Source: Riptortus pedestris
Lineage: Eukaryota; Arthropoda; Insecta; Hemiptera; Alydidae
Assembly: GCA_019009955.1 (NCBI GenBank)
Contig: CM032230.1
Location: forward strand, 15,624,501 to 15,688,500
DNA length: 64,000 bases
Direction of reading: 5' to 3'
Positions 9,538 through 18,460 of this stretch are shown here, in pieces (position 1 is the stretch's first letter; every line of letters starts with the position of its first letter). Made by a program: the position numbers and the translations under genes. The notes beneath the pieces were generated by a model, which saw nothing but the letters and a program-made list of their open reading frames with translations, ran no database searches and was not told where the DNA came from.

Positions 9538-10296
9538 CAATTTTTAATAAATTGAATTGGTAATAACGAACTCTTACAACTATTAAAAAATGACTCACAA
9601 AGGTCATGTACTGAAAGTTAGTATATGAAAAATGTATTCCTGGAAAAATTCGCTTTCGAGCATTTCCTGAGAAAGGGTTCACAAATAACGTTTATATTTC
9701 TCAATGTTTTTCAAAGAAACTATTGAATTTATTTCATTTTATGTGGGAGTAAAGTTCGACGTTTTTTTGAAACAATAAGTAAGCAAAAGCGTGTTCGAAA
9801 AAGCGGACCCGATGTTTGTTTACCAGTGCTCTACCATCAAACTGAACATTTATTTTATTACCTTAAAATCGAAAGGTTTATAATAATAATCTTGTTGAGG
9901 ACCGAATCTCCTACGATTTTTGTTCTATTCATGCTATCTTTTAATTCTATATGAACGGAGTAAATTATATTTTTTAATTTTCAGCTTTGAATTAATCCCC
10001 AGTCTTACTCTTATGTTTTTCAAATAGTTACTACATGTGTTGCGGCATCATTAGCTTAAATTTGAACTTTTAAGTTTACATATGGTTCATACAAAGGGAG
10101 AAATAGGGACAATATGATATTTCTGACAATTTATTTTTGGGTTATTGGTGCATTATTTTAAGCAGCTACATTTCTTTTTTAGCATAGTATTATTAAATGA
10201 AAGCAGCCATTGAAACTGTACTCATGATATGAATGCCGAAATGTCTCCAAAAACCGACGTTTTCTACCTAAAAACGTTGTTAAACAAGGGATTTGG
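9538..10296. other. Unassigned AT-rich stretch
   Basis: No feature recognised. Confidence 0.3.
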
Positions 10297-10594
10297 GACT
10301 CTTTTTTTAGTATATTTCCCCTAAGGGACATCAGCTATTGAGGTCGTACCCATTTCTCGACACTCACGTCAATTTTCGAAATTTTTCTTCAAATGTCCAT
10401 CGATCCTACCTAGGGATGACGGTCCGTTCAAAACTGTGTGTATATATATACGTCCATTACCTCTCTAGTGGACACAATTATTGTTAATCGTTACCAAACT
10501 CGATATTTAGTCGTTTTATGAAACAAGAAAGATCTTGGGGTGTTCCCTTGGGAAATCTGCTTTTGTTTACGCAGCCCCTGCGTGACGGACTTTT
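10297..10594 (+). mobile_element. Family H copy with both ends, internally deleted
   Basis: It starts TTTTTAGTATATTTCCCCTA, has the conserved block, a 12-bp TA tract and part of the first module, then jumps to the 3' inverted repeat GGGAAATCTGCTTTTGTTTA and the intact hairpin CGCAGCCCCTGCG with TGACGGAC. At about 300 bp it is the shortest copy with both termini. It shows which segments are always kept. Confidence 0.85.
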
Positions 10595-10599
10595 GTAAT

Positions 10600-11766
10600 A
10601 TTCGTAACGTCAACACAAAGCGTGAAAATAAGGGCCTAAGTATTATAATTAAAAAAATAATTATACAAAACATAATATAATTAGTTGTGTTTTGAAATAT
10701 CTAAGGGCACATGTCCAATCCAAGTGACATAACTAATGGAATATTTCAGTAATCTAACAGGATGTGCGGACAGTCTTGGTATATTTCCTGAAATACGTTA
10801 CCTCAAACTACCATAATTTGAGGCACTCTAACCCAGATTTTAAAAACATAATTCATATAATTATAACCGTTTAGTAAGAATTCTATAGCAATTTTTCACT
10901 TATTATAAGATATATAATGGCACCAATTTTAAAGCTGTGTTAGTAGTAGTGGCTTTTAGGGAGTTAAATAGTTTTTTTTTTTTTTTGCTTTTCTATTTTA
11001 ATAGCGATAGGAGTTGGAAAGGTTTGCTATTTATTTCCAAGGCCTCTTTGGACAGTTCCATATTTTAGTCTCGGTTATTTTGATGCAATTTGTAAAGAGG
11101 TATGAAGGACAGGAGCTGGATGCAGCCTTCAATCTAGACCAATCATTCTGCAGGGTGAATGATCATTCGTGAATAGTTACTTCTACCTTTGGATAATACA
11201 GCAAGGCGGCTTAGATTAAAATTCTGATGTGGGCACGACGCCACTTCCTTGTTTCCTATTAAATTAAATGAGCAAAATGTTATTTTAATGTAATATAGAA
11301 TGTCTCATTTCTAATACACCAGATGTCCAAGATCTTTATATTGATAAAGAAAATGGTTCTACGCCATTTTTTTCATCTCTAATAGATACAATTTGTTTTA
11401 TTTCCGCTCCCTCCCCTTAAACCCCTCCCACAGAGTCCACTTGGCAGCAGGCGAGGTGTACAACCAGATCAACAATCCTAAATTTGAAATTACAAGATCC
11501 CAAGGTTAGTAGTTTTTCAGTTACAATCATGTCAAATTTCGTTCAGGGAGGGTATAATCGGATCCAAAAACCTGAAATGGTAACCAAAAATATATTAATA
11601 TTTTACATTTCTATAACTTTTGTAACTAATCAGTATCCAAATTTATCACTCTAAATCCATATATTGATAGTAATATCAATCACAGTTGCTACAAGGTCGG
11701 CGACAAGTGTCTAAGATACAATAACGTAATGAATAATAAAATTATAACGATAATACACGGCATAGT
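10600..11766. other. Unassigned AT-rich stretch
   Basis: A poly(T) run lies at 10972-10986. No coding sequence or window-wide repeat recognised. Confidence 0.3.
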
Positions 11767-11867
11767 ACTAGATTTCCCTTAAGGAACTCATGTGATTTTC
11801 GAAATGTCTTCAAATTTCTATCGACCTACCTAGGAGATGACGGAACTGACGTCCACTCAAAATCATT

Positions 11868-11869
<2 letters not shown>

Positions 11870-11911
<42 letters not shown>
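11870..11911. repeat. (GT)n microsatellite
   Basis: A pure GT tract occupying the microsatellite position of a family H copy. Confidence 0.95.
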
Positions 11912-12080
11912 TGTTCTCGTCCCAAACTCAATATTTAAACGTTTCATGTTAAAATAAAGATCAAGTTCCTTAATAGTTGAATTATTTTTCCAACTACCTA
12001 CGTTGTGAGTCGGGTCAAAAAATTAAAACCAGTTTTGTTAAACCATTGTTACACTACACTTGTTATGTTCATTTTATTGT

Positions 12081-12307
12081 TATTATTATTATTTATTAGC
12101 GTCCACTTTTTGCAACTAAGGCTAATTGGGACGGGTTATCTACAGGTTACCACCCTCTTCTAGCCAGGGTGGGACTTGAGATGTTATTTAATGAATTTCG
12201 TCACTAAATAATTTCCTCTGCCCCGGCAAGAATCGAACTCGCCACTCTAGGTTTACCATGTGAGATAAAGGCCAACGCTTTAACTCGCATGGCTAACCTG
12301 AGGCCCC
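12081..12307 (-). mobile_element. Full-length tRNA-derived SINE, copy S3, with target duplication
   Basis: TCATTTTATTGT occurs at 12069-12080 and again at 12308-12319, a perfect 12-bp target-site duplication. Between them, on the minus strand, lie the 5' head (GGGGCCTCAGGTTAGCC), a B-box-like GAGTTCGATTC, the body, and the TAATAATAATAATAA-type tail. This defines the element length as about 227 bp. It inserted into the family H copy at 11767-12484, so family H is older here. Confidence 0.9.
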
Positions 12308-12484
12308 TCATTTTATTGTATCTCAAATATTAGACGAGCTATTAGTACTTTCTTGTTTTCAGCTTCCAATTAACCCCTACGACTACTTATCGAATTTTGA
12401 CTTAAAGAATACATGGTGAGATGACATTAATATTGTGCCATTTGGGTTATTGCTTAGTTTAAGCAGCCCCTGCTTGACACACTT

Positions 12485-13205
12485 TGTTAAAACTGAAAGA
12501 GACACCAGCCACCCGAATTTTCAAACGCCCAAGAAAGATTTTCTGTCTTGACTTATTTTACTGTAATGCTTGGTCGAGAATATATTTCTTAAACTTGTAG
12601 CACAACTAAGAAATCACAAAAAAAAAATATCGACACCCATATTTTAAAGGCCAAGAAATATTTGAAAAGAACTAGCAAATTCTAAAGAAAATAGCACTTC
12701 TGAAAGGATGGCCATGTTGTTAGAGAAAATTGTAAGAGTTTGAAAAGGACTCCTAAAGAAGTGAATGTCATAGCAATAGATGTTCGTATTAGGACTGAAT
12801 GACACCATTCATTCTTCAGAATTTCTAATATGTCTGGGACACCTCTCCCTATTATCGGGATTTCTTCATTCCAGACTCCACCATTTATCCCAATTCACAA
12901 AGAAATATATCAAGGTTATTGGAATCTATTATTGTATACTAATAGTTGAACAATTTTCGGATTCTACAAACCGTGTCAGGGTTTGTTTGACAAGTCCAGT
13001 ACTAAAATAAATTATTTTTGTATAAGGAAAAAAAATTATTTTCTCAACGATCCGAGAAAATATATTTTTTCTCTTTTCAGCATAATAACAGTTTCTTGAG
13101 TTTTCATTCAACTAGTCTTTTCTTCAGTTTTTTAGCAGAATTAGCTTCAAGGAAATTAAGACCAATGCTTTGCTCTCATTGCTAACCTCTTCCCTCTAGT
13201 ATTAA
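12485..13205. other. Unassigned AT-rich stretch
   Basis: No supported feature. Confidence 0.3.
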
Positions 13206-13712
13206 TAATTTTATATCGGCCCTGTTGATATATGCCGGATGAACATAGCATGTTAATCCAATCTTGTTAAAATATTGATGTTCCACAATTTTTGTTCTAT
13301 GCGTTTTTTCGTAACTCAAGTATTTTTTTTAATATATTTATTCGTTTATTTGCAACAATATTAAATATTAGAAGCAATTGATATGAATGATAATAACAAT
13401 GTGCCTGATTATTGGCTTGAGATGGGAAGTTGTCCATTGACAATACCCACATTGGAGGGAACATTGGATTGTACTACGTGGAGTTATTCTGAGCACTACA
13501 CAAGGAGATCTCTGGGCCATCTTCGGACGTCGTCTTGGGTTTTCTGGAATATGGGTAGGTGAGAGTGATTCGACTAGAGGATTAGGATGTGCGGGAAGGA
13601 GAGAGTGGAATTTCTGATATCGGGATTTTGCTAGCCTATGGAAACTCAAGTATTAAGTGAGTTATTCATACTTTATTGTTTTGAGCCGTCAGTACCTCCC
13701 CCCCCCCTTTCA
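13206..13712 (+). mobile_element. Family H second module, split by retroposon copy 1
   Basis: Family H sequence (AATCTTGTTAAAATATTGATG, then TTTTTTCGTAACTCAAG) runs to 13324 and continues after 13643 as AACTCAAGTATTAAGTGAGT to a C run at about 13691. The 318-bp insertion between the AACTCAAGTATT repeats is described at 13325-13642. Confidence 0.75.
13325..13642 (-). mobile_element. Poly(A)-tailed retroposon, copy 1, without minisatellite
   Basis: A perfect 12-bp direct repeat AACTCAAGTATT at 13313-13324 and 13643-13654 flanks it. On the minus strand it ends with AATAAACGAATAAATATATT followed by a short A run, as expected for a reverse-transcribed polyadenylated RNA. A frame at 13649-13368 reads MSFHRLAKSRYQKFHSLLPA, with MAQRS and WTTSHLKPII further on. 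The same peptide pieces recur in copy 2 (14374-15114). Whether the source is a gene or a non-coding RNA is unknown. Reverse transcriptase is absent. Confidence 0.75.
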
Positions 13713-13723
13713 CCTCACCAGTT

Positions 13724-13847
13724 TTAGCAGATTTCCCTCAAGGGAAATCATCTATTGAGGTTGTACTCATGACGTGATTTTCGAAATTGTTCTTCAAATG
13801 TCCATCGATCCTACCCAGGAGATGACGAAAATGAGGTCCATTTAAAG

Positions 13848-13890
<43 letters not shown>

Positions 13891-14373
13891 CTGGTTCCGC
13901 TATAGCATTCGCAATTTTTGTCTTATCGTTACCAAACTTGATATATAATCGTTTTATGTAAAAATAAAGCTCAAATTCGTTAACGGCTGAAATCGGACCA
14001 GGGGAAGGGGGAGTTTATAGGGGGAGAATTATTAAAATTCTTAATATCTCCGTTAATATGCGTCGGATCGAAAAATTGTATAGTACCAATCTTATTGAAA
14101 ATGTAATGTTCTATAAATGTTGCGATGAACTTTTTTCACTATCTTTATTATTAACTAAGATATTAGCATTTTTTTTAGTTTTCGGTCATTAGCAAACCCT
14201 CACTCCTACTCATCTCATATTAATAATATTCTATTATGTTATGAAGCACTTTATTTGAAGCTGCTTAAATACCAAATATTGTTTTAATTGAATTTTTACG
14301 TTTTGAGATAAATGCAAATACATGGCGCACTTGAGAAATCTGCTTTGTTAACGCAGCCCCTGCGTGACGGACG
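13724..14373 (+). mobile_element. Family H, complete copy with TA core (reference copy)
   Basis: It begins TTTTAGCAGATTTCCCTCAA and then has the GGTTGTACTCATGACG and TCCATCGATCCTACCCAGGA block. A 37-bp TA tract lies at 13851-13887, followed by CGTTACCAAACTTGATATA, GGCTGAAATCGGACCA, a G-rich tract, CTCCGTTAATATGCGTCGGA and the long AT-rich right half. It ends with the inverted repeat GAAATCTGC, the hairpin CGCAGCCCCTGCG and TGACGGACG. No protein is encoded, so it is non-autonomous. Confidence 0.9.
13851..13887. repeat. (TA)n core of a family H copy
   Basis: A pure TA tract between the 5' conserved block and the first module. Confidence 0.95.
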
Positions 14374-15114
14374 TTTTTTTAATATGATTTATTCGTTTAT
14401 TTGCAACAATATTAAATATATACAAGCAAATGAAATGAATGATAATAACAATTGGCTTGATTATTGGCTTGAGGTGGGAAGTAGTCCATTGACAATACTC
14501 ACATTGGAGGGAACATTGGATTGTAGTATTTGAATTTATATTGTGCACTGCACAAGAAGATCTCTGGGCCACTTACGCTTCAGCCGTCGTCTTGGGTTTT
14601 CTGGAATATGGGATGAGATTGGGTTTTCTGGGATATGGCATAATCTTGGGATTTCTGGAATATGGGATGAGATTGGGTTTTCTGGGATATGGCATAATCT
14701 TGGGGTTTCTGGGATATGGGATGATCTTGGGGTTTCTGGGATATGGCATAATCTTGGGGTTTCTGGGATATGGCATGATCTTGGTCTTGGGGTTTCTGGG
14801 ATATGGCATGATCTTGGGGTTACTATATCATGATCTGGGATATGGCATGGTCTTGGGGTTTCTGGGATATGGCATGATCTTGGGGTTTCTGGGATATGGC
14901 ATGATCTTGGGGTTACTGGGATATGGCATGATCTTGGGGTTTCTGGGATATGGCATGATCTTGGGGTTTCTGGGATATGGCATGATCTTGGGGTTTCTGG
15001 GATATGGCATGATCTTGGGGTTTCTGGAAGATGAGATTGATTCGACTAAAGGATTAGGATGTGCGGGAAGAAGAGAGTGGAATTTCTGATATCGGGATTT
15101 TGCAAGGCTATGGA
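14374..15114 (-). mobile_element. Retroposon copy 2, with expanded 27-bp minisatellite
   Basis: The left part (14374-14593) and right part (15030-15114) match copy 1 almost base for base (TTTATTCGTTTATTTGCAAC; GGATTAGGATGTGCGGGAAG). Copy 1 has one repeat-like unit at 13533-13555, where this copy has about sixteen. The right flank again begins AACTCAAGTATT, but the left flank is the 3' end of the preceding family H copy. This looks like a rearranged or duplicated locus, not an independent insertion. Confidence 0.75.
14594..15030. repeat. 27-bp minisatellite, about 16 units
   Basis: The unit on the plus strand is TTTCTGGGATATGGCATGAT followed by CTTGGGG. The first units carry GGAATATGGGATGAGATT variants, and one central unit near 14820 is disrupted. 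Twenty-seven is a multiple of three, so frames stay open on both strands: LGFLGYGMI nonapeptides on plus, MPYPRNPKI on minus. The open frames follow from the unit length and are not evidence for a protein. Confidence 0.95.
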
Positions 15115-15126
15115 AACTCAAGTATT

Positions 15127-15282
15127 GTGCGAGTTATTCCTACTTTATTGTTTTGTGCCGAGAGTACCCCCCCCCTTTCGACTCATACTTTTTTTGGATA
15201 TAAATAGAGAATATGTGGTGATATGAGATCGCAAGTCAGCTATACCAGCACGTGAGAAATTTGCTTAATTTACGCCACGATT
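15127..15282 (+). mobile_element. Family H second-module 3' part
   Basis: It continues directly from retroposon copy 2 (GCGAGTTATTCCTACTTTAT), through a C run, to the 3' inverted repeat GAGAAATTTGCTTAATTTAC. The hairpin is degraded. Confidence 0.7.
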
Positions 15283-16517
15283 ACCAAGTAATTGTAAAAG
15301 AATCTTGTGCCCTCCCAAAGCAACCTATTTTGGGACAAGAAAACACTTTTGAATGACCATCTCCGACTCAAGTCCAACTATTGAATGTTTTAAATTCCTT
15401 TGAAAAGCTTCCTTCGCAATCCCCCGCCGTTTCCTTCTGACGTTTGCTTCTGAAACAACTATTACTAAACGAGAAGAAGAAAATATGACAAAAGGCTCAC
15501 AGCGTAGACTCACAATTAAGAATTCATCAAGGCTCCCCAGGTAAACAGTTTTAGATTACTAATTCAGATCTGATTGGCTCATTAGGGATCGATAGATTTC
15601 TTAATAAAGACAAAGAGATATAAAAACTAGAAATCTCAACTCATTAGTTGGTTTAATTCCCCCGTTTCTTGATTAGCCGTGTTTCAATGGCCTACATATT
15701 AATAATGGCATTGTTGTTTCTTGGTCATTCAATACTTATATTTAACTCACTGACTGGCAATTGAGAAATTAATTGGAAGAATGAATGACGAAATAATTAC
15801 ATATTTCTCCTTATTTTATTCACGATAAGGACAGAACATAAAGCAAGCATATAATTAGTATTTTAATTATGCATCGTCCGCCCACAGATTTGATAACGCC
15901 TTTAATGTTACATTGACACAGGTAAACTACATTCTTTTTTTTTCCAGAGATATACATTCATTTAATTAAAAACAAAAACAAAAAAACACACAATTTTACG
16001 AAATGATGAATTCATAATATATTTGCTTATTTGCTCAATCATTCAGTAAATTAATATTAAAAATTATGGTTTATTAAAATAAGTGGAATTAAAATGATAT
16101 TTGTTACTTATATTATTAGTTAATGTTTTTTATATATACAAACAAACAAGCAATTTAGGCCTCCCCATTTTTGGGGGTACCTATCAAGGTCAGCCTCCTT
16201 ATCTGCCTTATTTAAGGTAATTTATTTTTTTCTGTTGGGGATGTTACTAAGGGAGCAGCTTAAGTTAAACTTTATTAAAATACAAATGGAAATTCATTAT
16301 TCTTATGGACGCTTTTAGAATATTGGTTGACATTTTCCGTATTTCTGCCATCTTTATATTCAGATCTTGAAGGTATTGTGCAGTCGACTTGGGTATAACT
16401 CCTCTCGAACCAAACAAAAAGCCTTCAACTATCCAATTTTCTATAATGTATTTTTCTTTAAAATATAGACAGCATAAGGTGTAGAGATCTAAATTTACTT
16501 TTACTTACTTACTTACT
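15283..16517. other. Unassigned AT-rich stretch
   Basis: No feature recognised; short A-rich and T-rich runs only. Confidence 0.3.
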
Positions 16518-16628
16518 AGATGGACACATTTCCATTGAAAATTTGCAGAACAACGAAAATTCCAACCGCTGGAGCAGACAGCCGAGGTACTCACAATGAT
16601 AATACTCCCAGCGATGCAGCCTCAAAAA
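16518..16628 (+). pseudogene. Short repeated coding-like remnant (copy 2)
   Basis: The plus strand encodes MDTFPLKICRTTKIPTAGAD then SRGTHNDNTPSDAASK, matching the minus-strand peptide at 1338-1417 in the same frame. A TA microsatellite follows at 16637. The protein is not recognised. Confidence 0.45.
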
Positions 16629-16631
16629 TAG

Positions 16632-16636
<5 letters not shown>

Positions 16637-16685
<49 letters not shown>
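16637..16685. repeat. (TA)n microsatellite
   Basis: A pure TA tract, not in a family H copy. Confidence 0.95.
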
Positions 16686-16688
<3 letters not shown>

Positions 16689-16803
16689 AAGGGTCAAAAT
16701 TACCCTTTTTTTTTTTTTGAACTTTTAGTATTTAATCCCCTGAATATTTTTATGCCGAAATGATTACACGACTATTGCTATAACTAAAATTGCATTCTTC
16801 AAA

Positions 16804-16925
16804 CTTTTAGCAGACTCTCGTTAAGGGGAAGCAGCTATTCAGGCTGAACCCATAATGCGATTTTCGAACATTTTCTTCAAATGTCCATTGATCCTACCAA
16901 GGGGATGACGAAAATGTGGCTTGAA

Positions 16926-16980
<55 letters not shown>

Positions 16981-17052
16981 ATATTACCGCTCTAGCGTTT
17001 CAAATAAACTTAAAGGTCAATTAGTTTACGCAGTTCCTGTATGACGGATTAT
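16804..17052 (+). mobile_element. Family H copy with both ends, internally deleted
   Basis: It starts TTTTAGCAGACTCTCG and has the block up to GATGACGAAAATG, then a TA tract at 16930-16977. It jumps after TACCGCTCTAGCG almost directly to the 3' end (AATTAGTTTACGCAGTTCCTG). Like the copy at 10297, it is a short deletion derivative. Confidence 0.8.
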
Positions 17053-17194
17053 TTATGGTGAGAGTGACAGATAAAACACACATTAATTTTAGCTGTTAAG
17101 AGCTGGCTTCGTCTAAAGTTCCCGAATGAAACCCCTTATCACCGGAAGCTGTAGAGGGGACGACAACTTTTCAACTTTTCTTGATTTCGCGTTC

Positions 17195-17615
17195 TAAACT
17201 ACAAGAGTCTTATTTAATCAACAACACACTCGATATTTAACTGTTTCATTGAACACTAAAGATTAGATAATGGCTGAAATCGACCTAGGCGGTTAATGGT
17301 TTAGAAGGGCTTGGGGATTCGAAATATCATGGTTTCGAGCTTGGTCTAAAATATTATATTCTACAACTATTGTTATATACGTGTATTCTTTTACTTAAAT
17401 ATTAATGAATTATTATATTGATTCCAGAGTTTTGCAAACCTCCACTCGTACTCACCCGATATCCAACTTGATCTCCGAAGTCCAACTAACACTACTGTCT
17501 TACATAGGCTTCTTCCTGCGACAGACATATGAAATACGTGGGAATGAGATCTTCAGCGTGTCATATTTCAGTACTTGGGAAACCTGCTCTTTAGTGTTAA
17601 TATTTAAGCTGATAT
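17195..17615 (+). mobile_element. Family H second module, diverged
   Basis: CACTCGATATTTAACTGTTT, AATGGCTGAAATCGACCT and the 3' TTGGGAAACCTGCTC place it as the right module. The hairpin is lost. Confidence 0.65.
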
Positions 17616-18460
17616 TCCTATATTGCCAACTATACTTCTACATTTAAAATGGCATAAGTAAACGCTCAAAAAGCCTTTGATTATAAATTTATTTTGTGAT
17701 GTAATATTTCATCAAATCTGCTCTTAAAATCCACAATCAATCATTAATGGTAACCAATGCGATATCAGCTGTAATATGGAAATGCAAATGAAGATAAAGA
17801 AAGGAACAAGATAGATGTAATATCGCAGGGTCGGCAGAGCTATAAAGCCGACAGAATTACACTATTCCCAGAGTGTTTGCCTTTGACCCACCGACCTCAC
17901 TGCCTTCAGCTCAGGGGCACCGGCTGAATTTAAATCAGCTGATTTGTATTATTTTCAGAAAATTATAAACATTATCTCAGACTAGTAATGAGCTAATGCG
18001 AGCTCAGGTTCCTTTTTGGGTCATAAAGCAGCGATATACCCTTATATTTTTCTCCCTGTTCCCCTTGCTACGAGACAGCTCTTTATCTGGTTTATATCTT
18101 TCAGAAAATGTTTTTGCATTAAACAGAGGTTATGCCAGTAAGTCTTGAGTTAACAAGCCTATGCAATGAATGTATGTTTTAAATGTTTCTGGTCGAAGTG
18201 GTGATTTAATGTCAATAATGTCACCATAACTCGATTGGAGATTCCTCAAACTGACCAATTGCAGATGATTTTTCATTTCCTGTGTAGACAGGCCAACTTT
18301 CTTTAATTGAGTCAATAAAAAACAGTGTCCAGTGGTTAATAAACTAACTTAAGTAGACTGTCATTAACCAAGGGGAAATTGTTTAAGAAACGTCAGAAGA
18401 AATTAAAATCTTGCCACTAGAACTTATTTGAAAGGAACGACGGAAGAGATAGAAAAATAT
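17616..18460. other. Unassigned stretch left of the satellite
   Basis: The section 17815-17940 is visibly richer in G+C and matches nothing else here. No exon or RNA gene recognised. Confidence 0.3.

Larger units (their letters stand above)
11767..12484 (+). mobile_element. Family H copy with (GT)n core, split by a SINE
   Basis: The 5' end (TAGATTTCCCTTAAGG) and conserved block are followed by a GT tract at 11870-11911, where other copies have TA. The module continues to 12080, is interrupted by SINE S3 (12081-12307), and resumes to the 3' hairpin near 12465 (AAGCAGCCCCTGCTTGAC). The hairpin here is AAGCAG/CTGCTT: its two arms changed together and still pair. Confidence 0.85.

Noticed and set aside
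14541..15121. Repeat proteins of LGFLGYGMI and MPYPRNPKI nonapeptides
   Set aside because: The 27-bp unit keeps every frame without a stop open on both strands. No start context, signal or domain supports translation.
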